Assembly: GCA_015056495.1 (NCBI GenBank)
Contig: SVGC01000013.1
Coordinates: 42,456-106,455 of the forward strand
Direction: 5' to 3'
Origin: Butyrivibrio sp.
GTDB lineage: Bacteria; Bacillota; Clostridia; Lachnospirales; Lachnospiraceae
Length of the DNA stretch: 64,000 nt
Position 1 is the first letter of the stretch, and the number at the start of each line of letters is the position of its first letter. Shown piece by piece: positions 15,605-27,071 of the stretch. The position numbers and the translations under genes are program-made. Under the pieces are notes generated by a model. The model saw nothing but the letters and a program-made list of their open reading frames with translations, searched no databases and was not told the DNA's origin.

Positions 15605-16465
15605 TTATTCCTCGGCACCGTCCCAGAGATAGTCAATAAATTCGATAGCCAGATCAACACGCTTAGAAGAAGCGACTACGCCGACTACAGGCACTCTGTT
15701 CTGATATAAGCCCAGTTCATTGATATAAGGGGCATCTGTACAGATAATGCCTACTGGAATAGGATTTTCCATTTCAGAAGGATCAGGTGCTACAAAATCC
15801 TCAGGTGAGATATATTCTGATTCTGTATAAGTAGAAAGAGACAATTCATCGCCACTTTCCATTATGGTGCTCATTCCATCTGTAGATTCATCTGATGTAT
15901 TACTTGAAGCATATTCAGATTCATAAGTTCCATCATTTACGGCATCTATCACAGCCTGATCTATATAGTAGATATGTCCTTCATATCGTGACAATTCTTC
16001 TTCTGTCATTATGTCTCTAAGATCATAGAACATGCTGCTTCTGGCAAAATAGTTGAAAGTATCAGCATCAGATGTGATGACGTCAAGATCACCTGAAGCT
16101 GTTATAGCCATTATTTTTTCAGAGTTGGCAATCGTGTACTGATCAAAAGTGTTTAAATTTAATGATGTAGCAAGATCTATAAGAACCTGATATGTATTGG
16201 TATCAATATCTGCCAGAGTTCCAAATTCACTTTCAACATCTTCTTCCTCAACTGTCTGATAGCAGTTGACCATTATTGCATAGAAACCATAGTCTTTATT
16301 GGTCACAATATCATGTATAAGTGCGCCAAAGAATATTGCGCAAAAAATTCCTACAAGTAAATGTATCTTGTAATATTCCCAGAAATAAGCAATCTTGCCT
16401 TTGAATCCGGCATTTTTTAAGGCTTCCTGCCTGCTCTTTTTAATATCCTCATCACTAAGTGCCAT
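15605..16465 (-). CDS. Membrane-anchored extracytoplasmic protein, unknown
   Basis: Starting at the ATG with an AGGAGG RBS (the track start at 16582 lies in the leader hairpin), the protein is 286 residues. A basic cytoplasmic N-terminus (SRQEALKNAGFKGKIAYFWEYYK) leads to one membrane segment (HLLVGIFCAIFFGALI). The large outer domain carries acidic, Ser/Thr-rich stretches. Phrases such as DLDVITSDADTFNYFARSSM and SKRVDLAIEFIDYLW recall solute-binding-like folds seen in Lachnospiraceae membrane proteins. No catalytic motif is seen. It is monocistronic with an attenuator-like leader. Confidence 0.7.
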   Translation of the reverse strand: MALSDEDIKKSRQEALKNAGFKGKIAYFWEYYKIHLLVGIFCAIFFGALIHDIVTNKDYGFYAIMVNCYQTVEEEDVESEFGTLADIDTNTYQVLIDLATSLNLNTFDQYTIANSEKIMAITASGDLDVITSDADTFNYFARSSMFYDLRDIMTEEELSRYEGHIYYIDQAVIDAVNDGTYESEYASSNTSDESTDGMSTIMESGDELSLSTYTESEYISPEDFVAPDPSEMENPIPVGIICTDAPYINELGLYQNRVPVVGVVASSKRVDLAIEFIDYLWDGAEE

Positions 16466-16774
16466 AGTAATGCCTCCTGCCAATATATTTATGTTTTTTG
16501 AAGCTGCCCCAAGCCAGTGTTTTGGAGTGCCTTCAAAAAATCCCCTGAGCCTACCAAAAGACCCAAGGGATATTATACACAATAATTGTGATTTTATTAT
16601 ATAAAAACTTTATAAAGAGTTGAGAATTGTTGTGGTGGTATTCCATGAGCATGAGCTCTTTTTCATAAAAATGTGCAGTGATCCGCGCCTTAATCCGAGT
16701 CTTGAAAATGCTTGAAAGATTGAGTAAAGTAATATATAGTAGAGCGTAAAATAATAGGAGGAGTTTGGTTTACA
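16466..16774. other. Divergent leader/promoter region
   Basis: This intergenic stretch contains the minus-strand leader hairpin and the promoters of two divergent genes. A TATAAT lies on the minus strand at 16601-16596, upstream of the hairpin. The plus-strand gene has a strong AGGAGGAG RBS. No further gene is visible. Confidence 0.5.
16535..16570 (-). promoter_or_regulatory. Attenuator-like hairpin in the leader of the membrane-protein gene
   Basis: Read on the minus strand, TCCCTTGGGTC pairs with GGCTCAGGGGA (11 bp, three G-T pairs) and TTTTTT follows. It lies about 70 bp upstream of the start codon and downstream of the only TATAAT. It would therefore stop transcription before the gene unless it is relieved. 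Confidence 0.5.
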
Positions 16775-17281
16775 ATGATGAACGATAACAATTACGTTGA
16801 GTGTCTGGTTTCCAGAAAGCCTTCGGTTCTAATGGCATTTCTTAAGATTCTGACAATTATGCTCGCTGTGGCCTTCTTTATTCTTGGAATGATCAGCCCG
16901 ATTTTCCTTATCGTTTTTATAGCATTGTGCGTAGCTGCGTATTTTGCAATCCAGAATTCATCTATAGAGTATGAATATCTGTATTGTGATAAAGAGATCA
17001 GTATCGATCGTATCTATAATAAGAGCAGACGTAAAAATGCCGGAAAGTTCGAAACAGATAAGTTGGAAATTTTAGCACCAGCTAGATCATATCATCTCGA
17101 TGAGTACAAGAACAAACAGAATTACAAGACTCTGGATTATAGTTCAGGAATCAAGGACCAGCAGCCGGATCCTACATATGTAATGTACTACGATGGTAGG
17201 GAAAAGCTCGTTTTTGAACCAAGTGCAGAGTTTGTTAGCGCAGTTAGGAATGTAGCTCCTAGAAAGGTATTTACAGACTGA
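16775..17281 (+). CDS. DUF6106-like membrane protein
   Basis: The 168-residue protein starts with NYVECLVSRKPS and has two close hydrophobic segments (about 20-38 and 41-60). A soluble C-terminal domain follows, with the stretch YEYLYCDKEISIDRIYNKSRRK. This matches my recollection of the DUF6106 family, which is common in Lachnospiraceae and has no known function. The pattern of a membrane hairpin and a PH-like cytoplasmic domain is typical. It has an AGGAGGAG RBS and lies 65 bp upstream of guaB. Confidence 0.7.
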   Translation: MMNDNNYVECLVSRKPSVLMAFLKILTIMLAVAFFILGMISPIFLIVFIALCVAAYFAIQNSSIEYEYLYCDKEISIDRIYNKSRRKNAGKFETDKLEILAPARSYHLDEYKNKQNYKTLDYSSGIKDQQPDPTYVMYYDGREKLVFEPSAEFVSAVRNVAPRKVFTD

Positions 17282-17327
17282 TGTAATGTTTTATGTGGGG
17301 GATTCTTTGTATCTATTGAATTATTAA

Positions 17328-18800
<1,473 letters not shown>

Positions 18801-18822
18801 CTAAAGTCTGCGAGGGGTGACA

Positions 18823-21522
18823 GTGTTAGACAAACAACAGGGAGTATCAACTAAATTTGTTTTTGATCATGCGGAAGCACTCAAAAAGTGGCAGGACAGA
18901 TTCTGTGACATGGCGGGTGTTTTTGCCTGTTGCCTTGGAAACAAGGGAGATCGGATCACAGATTTCTCTGGTAACACTTCAGAACTCGAGACAGTACTTA
19001 AATATGTAACTGATATAAGGATACATAATATTTTCATAAGAGTAACAGAGAGCCAACTGGAAGATCAGGCTGTCGAGATAACCGACATTCCTAATCTTAA
19101 GTTGGCAGCTGTTGCTATCAAAAATGGTCAGGCTCTGGCAGGCGTGTGGATAATATGCGCTGTGCTTCAGGATGCAGAGTATGATCATGATTTCTATCAT
19201 CTTGATCCGATTACTGATTTCCATTATCAAACAACTGAAAATAAATTCTATAAATCCCTTGATCTTCTGAGGGTTTCAATGCTTGCGCTCATTCAGGTGG
19301 AAGATCTTAGGAATGAAGAAGTGCAGAAAAATGCGTCCAGCCAGATATCCATAAAAGAGATGGAAGATGCATTCCACAGAGCAGAAGTTACAGCTGAGAT
19401 AGTATCTTTACTTGATAGTGACGAAGATATTAACTCCATAATGCTCCAGATCATTACAAAAGTAGCAAGTTTCCTTGAAATCAGTAATGCTTTTGTGGTG
19501 TCTGTTAATAGTGACAATAATTTCATGGATGTGGTAGTTCAATGGAACGAAATAGGCTCACGACCTGTTTTTGATAGAAAAGAAGACCTGGAACGCTGCT
19601 GGTTCATGAATTCCAATAAAACCTTTGCTGTATCTGCTACAACTGCCATGAGTGCAGGTGAGAGGGAACAGCTTGATAATATGGGCATTAAGGCAGTTAT
19701 TGCCATGCCTGTACTGGTTGGCCAGGTTATAGGCTTTTATGTATGTCTTTCTGAAAACAGAAGCGCCAAAAACTGGACCATAGATGAAATAAAATTTATC
19801 AATGATGCTATCAGGATCCTCCAGAGTATCATTGTTAAGCGTATTCAGAAAAATTCCCTTGCAAGTTCATTCCAGTCTTTGGAATCCATACTTGATAACG
19901 TCGGAAGTTCCATATACGTAAGGGATATGAAGACCAATCTGCTATTGTTCGCCAACAGGAGCCTGCGTAATTATTTTGCAAAAGAGCTCCAGGAAGGCAC
20001 TCTTGAAGATCTTTTTGAGGGAAATGTCCCAGCCAGGAGTCATAGCGGAATGTACGAGATACACCATGAGCAGAGGAACAGATGGTATGACCTGTATTAC
20101 ACACATATCAACTGGGTTGATGGCCGCCTTGTATCCTTATGCGCTATTTATGATATTACTGAAAAGAAGCTGTATCAGAAGAGAATAGAGCAACAGGCTT
20201 ATACTGATTTCCTTACAGGCCTCTACAATAGAATGTGCTGTGAAAGAGATCTTGCCAAATACATTGATGAGGCACAGCAAAAGGGTGCAAAGGGAGCCTT
20301 GCTCTATCTTGATCTTGATGATTTCAAACATATTAATGATAGTCTTGGCCACCAGTACGGTGATGTCCTTTTGCAGAACGTGGCCAGCTCACTTACCAGT
20401 ATAGCTGGTATCAGTGATTCCTGTTACAGAATGGGCGGAGACGAGTTTGTAGTAATTGTTCCGCCTGATAGCTACTACAGGATGGACAATATACTGAATG
20501 AGATTCGTAACGTCTTTTCAACGCCATGGTATCTCAAGGATGACGATTATTACTGTACTATGAGTATGGGTATAGTTGAATTTCCTGATAACGGCGAAAG
20601 CGTATCAGAACTTATCAAACGCTCTGATATAGTCATGTATGAGGCCAAAAAAGGCGGTAAGAACAGGATTGCAAGATACTCAGATTCTATTGGTGCTTCT
20701 TCCACAAGAAGACTTGATCTGGAAAAAGGACTCAAGGATGGCACCTACAACAATTTCAAGGAATTTGATGTATATTATCAGCCTATCATGAGAGTAAACG
20801 GCAAAAAGACTGAATGTATCGGCGCCGAAGCTCTTCTCAGATGGACTAATGAAAAACTTGGAAGTGTATCACCTGCAGAATTCATTCCTCTTGCAGATTA
20901 TATGGGACTGATCGCACCTCTTGGAGATTTTGTAATGCAGAGAGCCTGCGAGAACTGCCGCAGATGGAATAAAGCAAGCGGCGGCAACATGTTTGTCACA
21001 GTCAATCTTACTGCTTCGCAGCTTATGCAGACCGATGTCCTGGATATGATAAGACGTTCTATTGAGGAAAATAATATCAGACCTGAAAATCTCAAGCTTG
21101 AGATTACAGAGTCTTTGGCGATAAATGACCTTGAACGTACTGAAAAGACAATGCTTGCCATCAAAGACATGGGCGTAGGCCTTGTCATGGATGATTTCGG
21201 TGAAGGCTATTCCTCACTTAACAGTATTCAGGTATTGCCTTTTGAAATGGTAAAGATATCACAGAAATTTGTTTATAATCTTGAAGAAGATGGATACGCC
21301 AAGGCATTTGTATGTGCAGTTCGAGATGTATCTGCTGCGCTGGACACTAAGATTGTTGTGGAAGGTATCGAGACCCAGAGTCAGTTGGACATTCTTTCAA
21401 AAAATGGTATTGAGCTCATTCAGGGATTTTATTTTGATAAAGCGCTACCGGAGGCAGACTTTGCTGATAAGTACATAAAAAGCGGCAGTGCAAAGCCAAA
21501 AAAGAAAAAAATCAAGGATTAA
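18823..21522 (+). CDS. GAF-PAS-GGDEF-EAL cyclic-di-GMP turnover protein
   Basis: This is a 900-residue cytoplasmic sensor. It has a novel N-terminal region, a GAF-like domain (about 190-340), a PAS-like domain (about 350-450), GGDEF (intact RMGGDEF near 540) and EAL (GAEALLRW, DDFGEGYSS and EGIET all present). Both catalytic motifs are intact, so it may both make and degrade c-di-GMP. No RxxD inhibitory site is present five residues before GGDEF. I prefer the GTG at 18823 to the track's 18817 because GAGGGG gives better spacing. A PilZ effector is encoded further along. It may be co-transcribed with guaB. Confidence 0.9.
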   Translation: MLDKQQGVSTKFVFDHAEALKKWQDRFCDMAGVFACCLGNKGDRITDFSGNTSELETVLKYVTDIRIHNIFIRVTESQLEDQAVEITDIPNLKLAAVAIKNGQALAGVWIICAVLQDAEYDHDFYHLDPITDFHYQTTENKFYKSLDLLRVSMLALIQVEDLRNEEVQKNASSQISIKEMEDAFHRAEVTAEIVSLLDSDEDINSIMLQIITKVASFLEISNAFVVSVNSDNNFMDVVVQWNEIGSRPVFDRKEDLERCWFMNSNKTFAVSATTAMSAGEREQLDNMGIKAVIAMPVLVGQVIGFYVCLSENRSAKNWTIDEIKFINDAIRILQSIIVKRIQKNSLASSFQSLESILDNVGSSIYVRDMKTNLLLFANRSLRNYFAKELQEGTLEDLFEGNVPARSHSGMYEIHHEQRNRWYDLYYTHINWVDGRLVSLCAIYDITEKKLYQKRIEQQAYTDFLTGLYNRMCCERDLAKYIDEAQQKGAKGALLYLDLDDFKHINDSLGHQYGDVLLQNVASSLTSIAGISDSCYRMGGDEFVVIVPPDSYYRMDNILNEIRNVFSTPWYLKDDDYYCTMSMGIVEFPDNGESVSELIKRSDIVMYEAKKGGKNRIARYSDSIGASSTRRLDLEKGLKDGTYNNFKEFDVYYQPIMRVNGKKTECIGAEALLRWTNEKLGSVSPAEFIPLADYMGLIAPLGDFVMQRACENCRRWNKASGGNMFVTVNLTASQLMQTDVLDMIRRSIEENNIRPENLKLEITESLAINDLERTEKTMLAIKDMGVGLVMDDFGEGYSSLNSIQVLPFEMVKISQKFVYNLEEDGYAKAFVCAVRDVSAALDTKIVVEGIETQSQLDILSKNGIELIQGFYFDKALPEADFADKYIKSGSAKPKKKKIKD

Positions 21523-21538
21523 ACTGGCTACTTGCTTT

Positions 21539-21568
21539 TTGCCATTTTTAGCGTTATTGTGGTACAAT
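21539..21568 (+). promoter_or_regulatory. Promoter of glnS
   Basis: TTGCCA, an 18-bp spacer and TACAAT with an upstream TG form a reasonable sigma-A promoter about 45 bp before the glnS start. Confidence 0.5.
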
Positions 21569-21614
21569 GTAATATTATAGAATAACTTTAAAAAGAAATG
21601 GGATTTTGTTAAAA

Positions 21615-23312
21615 ATGGCAGAAGTAAACACAAACACAGAAGCGAAGGAAAACAACATTCCTTCACGAAATTTTATCGAAAATGCAATTGATAAGGACTT
21701 ACAGGAAGGCGTTTATGACCACGTTCATACCCGTTTCCCTCCTGAACCAAATGGCTTTTTACATATAGGACATGCAAAGAGCATACTTTTAAACTATGGA
21801 CTTGCTAGGGAATATAACGGTAAGTTCAACTTAAGATTTGATGATACTAACCCAACCAAGGAACGTTCAGAATTCATGGATTCTATAATCGCTGACGTTA
21901 ACTGGTTAGGTGCTGATTATGAAGATAGACTTTTCCATGCATCTGATTATTTTGATGAGATGTATGAAAATGCTGTAAAGCTTATTAAAAAAGGTAAAGC
22001 TTATGTTTCTACTCTTTCTGCTGAAGAGATGAGAGAATACAGAGGTACTCTGACTGAGCCTGGTAAAAATGACCCTGACAGAGACAGAAGTATCGAAGAA
22101 AACTTAAAGCTTTTTGAAGACATGAAGGAAGGCAAGGTAGAGGATGGTGCAATGACTCTTCGTGCCAAGATTGATATGTCTTCACCTAATATCAATATGA
22201 GAGACCCTATCATCTACAGAGTTGCTCATATGACACATGCCAGAACAGGCGACAAATGGTGCATTTATCCTATGTACGATTTTGCTCACCCTATTGAGGA
22301 CGCCATCGAAGGAATCACACATTCTATCTGTACTCTTGAATTTGAAGATCACAGACCTCTCTATGACTGGGTTGTAAGAGAATGTGAATATGCTAATCCT
22401 CCTCGTCAGATCGAGTTTGCCAAGATGTATCTTACAAATGTGGTAACAGGTAAGAGATATATCAAGAAGCTCGTTGAGGATGGCATTGTTGATGGATGGG
22501 ATGACCCAAGACTTGTTACAATTGCAGCTCTTCGCAGACGTGGATTCACACCTGAATCAATCAGAATGTTTGTAGAGCTCTGTGGTGTCAGCAAGGCTCA
22601 GTCATCTGCTGAATATGCAATGCTCGAGTATTGTATCAGAGAAGATCTTAAGGCTAAGGCCAAGAGAATGATGGCAATCCTTGATCCTGTTAAGCTGGTA
22701 ATTGACAATTATCCTGAAAATACAACAGAAATGCTTGAGATAGAGAACAATAAAGAAGTTCCTGAGATGGGTATGCGTAAGCTTCCATTTAGCAGAGAGC
22801 TTTACATTGAGCGTGATGACTTCATGGAAGAACCTCCAAAGAAGTATTTCCGTCTCTTCCCAGGTAATGAAGTACGACTTATGAATGCTTACTTTGTTAC
22901 ATGCACAGGCTGTGTTAAGGATGAAAATGGCAATGTAGTTGAAGTACATTGTACATATGATCCTGAGACAAAGAGTGGAAGCGGATTCAATGCTCGTAAG
23001 GTAAAAGGAACAATTCACTGGGTAGATGCTTCTTCAGCTGTAAATGCTGAGGTAAGGCTCTATGAGAACATTGTGGATGAGGAAAAGGGAGTATATAACG
23101 AGGATGGCTCCATCAACGTTAACCCTAATTCAATCACAGTTATCAAGAATGCCAAGCTTGAGCCTGAACTTGCCAATGTAAAAGCAGGTGATAAGTTCCA
23201 GTTTGTAAGAAACGGATTCTTCTGTGTAGATTCTAAGGATTCCAAAGAGGGAGCTTTAGTATTTAACAGAATAGTTTCACTTAAGAGTTCATTTGTATTA
23301 CCAAAGAATTGA
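21615..23312 (+). CDS. glnS: Glutaminyl-tRNA synthetase
   Basis: This class I synthetase charges tRNA-Gln directly. The HIGH motif is in [14 protein letters not shown] and the KMSKS-equivalent is [38 protein letters not shown] and the C-terminal anticodon-binding beta-barrels complete the 565-residue length. Start moved from TTG 21606 to ATG 21615. GluRS-type discrimination was considered, but the motif set is that of GlnRS. Many Firmicutes use GatCAB instead; a glnS is common in Lachnospiraceae. Confidence 0.93.
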   Translation: MAEVNTNTEAKENNIPSRNFIENAIDKDLQEGVYDHVHTRFPPEPNGFLHIGHAKSILLNYGLAREYNGKFNLRFDDTNPTKERSEFMDSIIADVNWLGADYEDRLFHASDYFDEMYENAVKLIKKGKAYVSTLSAEEMREYRGTLTEPGKNDPDRDRSIEENLKLFEDMKEGKVEDGAMTLRAKIDMSSPNINMRDPIIYRVAHMTHARTGDKWCIYPMYDFAHPIEDAIEGITHSICTLEFEDHRPLYDWVVRECEYANPPRQIEFAKMYLTNVVTGKRYIKKLVEDGIVDGWDDPRLVTIAALRRRGFTPESIRMFVELCGVSKAQSSAEYAMLEYCIREDLKAKAKRMMAILDPVKLVIDNYPENTTEMLEIENNKEVPEMGMRKLPFSRELYIERDDFMEEPPKKYFRLFPGNEVRLMNAYFVTCTGCVKDENGNVVEVHCTYDPETKSGSGFNARKVKGTIHWVDASSAVNAEVRLYENIVDEEKGVYNEDGSINVNPNSITVIKNAKLEPELANVKAGDKFQFVRNGFFCVDSKDSKEGALVFNRIVSLKSSFVLPKN

Positions 23313-23333
23313 TCTGTGAAATAGGTGATTTCG

Positions 23334-23358
23334 TTACTGAAACGAGGTGTCAGTAACT
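23334..23358. repeat. GTTACTG/CAGTAAC hairpin, copy 2
   Basis: GTTACTG and CAGTAAC flank an 11-nt loop, AAACGAGGTGT, in the glnS-DUF2225 intergenic region. The arms are identical to those at 14513-14548. No T-run follows, so it is not a simple terminator. Confidence 0.5.
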
Positions 23359-23447
23359 TAAAAATACTACTGAGTCAGTCATCATGATTATAGTACCGAG
23401 AGGAATAATAGTGCGAAAGCAGGGTTGTTTCTGCGGAAAGGTGTGAA

Positions 23448-24308
23448 ATGGCTGGTTTTTTATCAGGACTATCAAAATTTGGATTAGGAAACATGAAGGA
23501 TCAGAAGTTATATGAAGATCCTAAGAAAAAGGAAGGAAAAAACCCACAGGCAGCAGCGCCAGCCAAGCCTCTGCCAAAAAATGAAGTAGATTTCCTTTTT
23601 GACAAAAAATATACTTGTCCTATTTGTGAAAAGTCCTTTATTTCCAAGACTGTAAGGACTGGTAAGGTCAAGATGAAAGCTGTAGATCTGGATCTTAGAC
23701 CAGACTATGATGAAGTTGACCAGATAAAATATGACGTAGTTGCATGTCCTGAATGTGGATATGCAGCTCTCGCCAAATATTTTGATGGTCTTATCAAATA
23801 TCAGAAGGATGAGATCAGGGCTCAGATTGCTGTTAACTATATGAAACAGCAGCCATACGGTGAGACTTATTCTTATGAAGTTGCCAAGGGCAGATATGAA
23901 CTTGCTCTTGCCAATGCTATGGTTAAAAAAGCAAAGAACAGTGAAAAAGCTTATCTCTGCTTAAAGACTGCATGGCTTATCAGAGGCTGGTACGAACATA
24001 TGGATCCGGCTGAAGAGAATTTTGAAAAACGTAAGGAAGAACTTGTTGCAGAAGAAAAAGACCTTCTAAGTAGTGCTAAAGAGGGATTTGTAATGGCCCG
24101 TCAGTCAGAGGGATTCCCTATAGCTGGAATGGATGAAGGAACATTGGATTATCTGATTGCAGCTCTTGCTTATGAAACAGAGGATTATGATGTGGCATCC
24201 AAGATGGCTGCTACTATCGTAGCTTCCAGAACTGCCAGCAGCAGATTAAAAGACAAGGCTCGTGATCTTAAGGATATGATCTCTGAAAAGACCAAGTCTG
24301 AAGAATGA
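23448..24308 (+). CDS. DUF2225 family zinc-binding protein
   Basis: The 286-residue protein has two CxxC pairs, CPICEKSF and CPECGYAAL, about 45 residues apart. They are joined by RPDYDEVDQIKYDVVACPECG, the DUF2225 signature. The C-terminal half is helical and TPR-like. It is cytoplasmic with no signal. The function of the family is unknown. A Lys/Pro-rich disordered segment (about 25-45) precedes the zinc module. The RBS AAAGGTG precedes the ATG, and a strong bidirectional terminator follows. Confidence 0.88.
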   Translation: MAGFLSGLSKFGLGNMKDQKLYEDPKKKEGKNPQAAAPAKPLPKNEVDFLFDKKYTCPICEKSFISKTVRTGKVKMKAVDLDLRPDYDEVDQIKYDVVACPECGYAALAKYFDGLIKYQKDEIRAQIAVNYMKQQPYGETYSYEVAKGRYELALANAMVKKAKNSEKAYLCLKTAWLIRGWYEHMDPAEENFEKRKEELVAEEKDLLSSAKEGFVMARQSEGFPIAGMDEGTLDYLIAALAYETEDYDVASKMAATIVASRTASSRLKDKARDLKDMISEKTKSEE

Positions 24309-24316
24309 TATAAATA

Positions 24317-24356
24317 AAGGCATCGGCTTTTGACCGATGCCTTTAATTTTTTTATT
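24317..24356. terminator. Bidirectional terminator between convergent genes
   Basis: AAAGGCATCGG and CCGATGCCTTT form a perfect 11-bp stem with a 7-nt loop and T-run. It serves the DUF2225 gene on the plus strand and the small acidic protein gene on the minus strand. Confidence 0.9.
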
Positions 24357-24360
24357 CTTT

Positions 24361-24660
24361 TTATTTTTCTTCTTCGTCAAAGAACTCTTCAGTTTCAACT
24401 GGTTCTTCTTTTGTTTCTTCTTTAGCATCCTCAGATGTGTTTTCTTCTTTATTGCTGTCGATGTTTACATACTTTCTACCACTGAATGATGTAGTAGTGT
24501 CGTCATCATCGAAATCGTCATCTTCGAAATCATCGAAGTCTTCATCATCAAAATCGTCGAAGTCTGAATTTCCCTTCTGATTAAGATAATAATATACACC
24601 AGCAGCGGCTGCGCCTGCTACTGCAGCGAATGCTAAAAACTTGCCCAAACCTTTAGACAT
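24361..24660 (-). CDS. Small membrane-anchored Asp/Glu-rich protein
   Basis: The 99-residue protein has an N-terminal hydrophobic segment (LAFAAVAGAAAAGVYYYL). A highly acidic tail follows, with repeated DFDD units and a Glu-rich end. The segment lacks a clear cleavage site, so it is probably an anchor with the acidic tail facing either side. No family was recognised beyond small YtxH-like membrane proteins. The GGAAGG RBS is good. It may act as a charge-based scaffold or metal buffer, but that is speculation. Confidence 0.7.
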   Translation of the reverse strand: MSKGLGKFLAFAAVAGAAAAGVYYYLNQKGNSDFDDFDDEDFDDFEDDDFDDDDTTTSFSGRKYVNIDSNKEENTSEDAKEETKEEPVETEEFFDEEEK

Positions 24661-24869
24661 ATTTGCCTTCCTTCCCGCCTTATAGGCGCACTTTACTAGT
24701 GATTACTATTTTATACCAAATAATCAAATAATTAAAGAGTTTATGCTAATAAAACTGAAAATAAAAAATAATGTAGCGCAATAACGTAAAACCGTTGAAA
24801 AAACATATTGTAAAATGATATATTAGATGTAGACTGATTTAGTCAATTGTGCAATGGAGGGCTTGATAT

Positions 24870-25472
24870 TTGAACGAAAAGTTTTTTGACCTGAAAAAAG
24901 AAAAGCAGGATCGTATCATCAATGCCTCCCTAAAAGTTTTTGCCTTAAATGGTTTTCAGCGCGCAAGCACAGATGAAATGGTAAAAGAGGCAGAGATAAG
25001 TAAGGGACTTATTTTTCATTATTTTACCAGTAAGATTGGACTGTATGGATTTCTCTATGATTACAGCACGAGATTTATGACGCTGGAAGTATCTACAAAC
25101 GTTCCTAAAAATGAAACTGACATGATTGTCATTCTTGAAAAGATCATTGAAGCTCAGGCAGATGCCATGACACAGTATCCTTACATGCAGGCCTTTCTGC
25201 GTAGGGCTTATACAGAAAATGACACTGGTGCTTTAGAGCAGATCTATGATACAAGAATGCGTTATTACAGCATGTATTCTGATATCATGCAGCAGGCAGA
25301 TATGTCAATGATAAGGGATGACCTTGATCCTAATCTCATAGGAGCTATGTTTGAATATACTTGCGACGGTTATCTTAAGGAACTGGCTGCAAAAGGCGAA
25401 ATTGTACCTCAGACATATCTTAAAGAGATAAAAAAATATTTAGTGCTCATCAAAAAGATGGCTTATAAGTAA
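24870..25472 (+). CDS. TetR family transcriptional regulator
   Basis: The 200-residue protein has the N-terminal TetR helix-turn-helix: DRIINASLKVFALNGFQRAS, then TDEMVKEAEISKGLIFHYFTSK. The C-terminal ligand-binding domain is helical and not assignable. The start is TTG, supported by GGAGG at ideal spacing. The malQ operon follows after about 65 bp. The regulated genes may be its own; no efflux pump is adjacent. Confidence 0.9.
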   Translation: MNEKFFDLKKEKQDRIINASLKVFALNGFQRASTDEMVKEAEISKGLIFHYFTSKIGLYGFLYDYSTRFMTLEVSTNVPKNETDMIVILEKIIEAQADAMTQYPYMQAFLRRAYTENDTGALEQIYDTRMRYYSMYSDIMQQADMSMIRDDLDPNLIGAMFEYTCDGYLKELAAKGEIVPQTYLKEIKKYLVLIKKMAYK

Positions 25473-25492
25473 AGACTGTGATAAAATGGTTA

Positions 25493-25508
25493 TCGGAAAC
25501 GTTTCCGA
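25493..25508 (+). promoter_or_regulatory. LacI-type operator at the malQ promoter
   Basis: TCGGAAACGTTTCCGA is a perfect 16-bp palindrome with the central CG typical of LacI-family operators. It covers the -35 region of the TATAAT at 25524. It deviates at three places from the catabolite-responsive (cre) consensus, so the LacI protein encoded after malQ is the more likely binder. Confidence 0.7.
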
Positions 25509-25549
25509 AAAAATATGGAAATGTATAATTATAGTAATTGGAGGTCGTT

Positions 25550-27070
25550 ATGGCAGTTAAAAAAAGTAGAAAATGCGGTGTTTTATTACCTGTTTCAAGT
25601 ATTCCATCAAAATATGGGATTGGTAGTTTTTCTAAGGAGGCATATGAGTTCATCGACTTTTTGCATGATGCCGGACAGAGCTACTGGCAGATTCTACCTT
25701 TGGGACCGACAAGTTATGGAGATTCTCCATATCAGTCTTTTTCAACATTTGCAGGCAATCCATATTTTATAGATATAGAAAAACTTATTAATGACAATCT
25801 TCTTACCAAGAAGGATGCAGATAAATACGATTTTGGTTCAGAACCGGAATATGTTGATTATGCAGCAATGTATAAGAGCAGATTTAAATTGCTAAGAACA
25901 GCATACGAGAATAGTGGACTTTCTGAAAAGAGTAAGTCCAAGTCTTCACCAGAACTGAAAAAGGCCTTTGATGCTTTCGTAGAGGCCAATAAAGACTGGG
26001 TTCTTGATTATTCTCTTTTCATGGCATTAAAAAATGCTAATGATGGAAGATCCTGGAATACCTGGGAGGAAGGCCTCAGACTTAGGAAAAAAGATGCTAT
26101 AAAAAAGGCATTTGATGAATACAGTGATGAAGTAAGATTTTATGAGTTCCAGCAATATCTTTTTGCAACTCAGTGGGTTGAATTAAAGGGATATGCTAAC
26201 AGCAAAGGAATTGATATAATTGGAGATATTCCAATCTATGTAGCTTTTGATAGTGCTGATACATGGTCAAGACCAGAGCTCTTCCAGCTGGATGAGAACA
26301 ATCTGCCTACAGATGTGGCAGGCTGCCCACCGGATGCATTCAGTGCGACAGGCCAGCTGTGGGGTAATCCACTGTATAAATGGGATTATCACAAGAAGAC
26401 CGGTTATGAATGGTGGATGAAGAGACTTGCTCACTGTTTTGATCTTTATGATGTAGTTCGTATCGATCATTTCAGAGGTTTTGATGAATATTATGCTATT
26501 CCTTATGGCTCTCCAAATGCTATTATAGGAGAGTGGCGTAAGGGACCAGGCATAGATCTTTTTGATACAATGAAAAAAGTACTTGGAAAGCGAAGAGTTA
26601 TAGCAGAGGATCTTGGATTCTTGACACCTTCTGTTATAAAGCTTGTGCAGAAGACTGGATTCCCGGGTATGAAGATATTGCAGTTTGCTTTTGATCCACG
26701 TGAGGAGAGTGATTATCTTCCTCACAACTATACTAAAAACTGCATCGTATATACCGGAACACACGACAATGAGACAACATTAGCATGGTACAATCAGCTG
26801 AGCCGCAAGGATAGAGCTTTTGCCAAGAAATACATGAATATCAAGACCAACAAGGATATCACATGGGAGTTTATCAGAGGCGCACTGGCAAGCGTTTCAG
26901 ATACTGCAATCATTCCAATGCAGGATTATCTTGGACTTGGAAGCAGCGCAAGGATCAATACTCCATCTACTCTTGGAGGCAATTGGCAATGGAGACTTAA
27001 AGGTGATGAACTTACTGGTGAACTTGCTGACAGGATGAAGGACATGGCTAAGTTGTACGGAAGGGTTTAA
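25550..27070 (+). CDS. malQ: 4-alpha-glucanotransferase (amylomaltase)
   Basis: The enzyme (506 residues from the ATG with GGAGG RBS) transfers glucan chains during maltodextrin and glycogen use. GH77 motifs are present: SYGDSPYQSFSTFAGNP near the start, the nucleophile region DVVRIDHFRGFDEYY, the acid/base region RVIAEDLGFLT and TGTHDNETT. It lies in a two-gene operon with the LacI regulator, one base apart, under a palindromic operator. It acts in the cytoplasm. Confidence 0.95.
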   Translation: MAVKKSRKCGVLLPVSSIPSKYGIGSFSKEAYEFIDFLHDAGQSYWQILPLGPTSYGDSPYQSFSTFAGNPYFIDIEKLINDNLLTKKDADKYDFGSEPEYVDYAAMYKSRFKLLRTAYENSGLSEKSKSKSSPELKKAFDAFVEANKDWVLDYSLFMALKNANDGRSWNTWEEGLRLRKKDAIKKAFDEYSDEVRFYEFQQYLFATQWVELKGYANSKGIDIIGDIPIYVAFDSADTWSRPELFQLDENNLPTDVAGCPPDAFSATGQLWGNPLYKWDYHKKTGYEWWMKRLAHCFDLYDVVRIDHFRGFDEYYAIPYGSPNAIIGEWRKGPGIDLFDTMKKVLGKRRVIAEDLGFLTPSVIKLVQKTGFPGMKILQFAFDPREESDYLPHNYTKNCIVYTGTHDNETTLAWYNQLSRKDRAFAKKYMNIKTNKDITWEFIRGALASVSDTAIIPMQDYLGLGSSARINTPSTLGGNWQWRLKGDELTGELADRMKDMAKLYGRV

Positions 27071-27071
27071 T

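Noticed and set aside
16535-16570. Known riboswitch upstream of the membrane-protein gene
   Set aside because: No recognisable aptamer core was found; only a terminator-like hairpin is supported.
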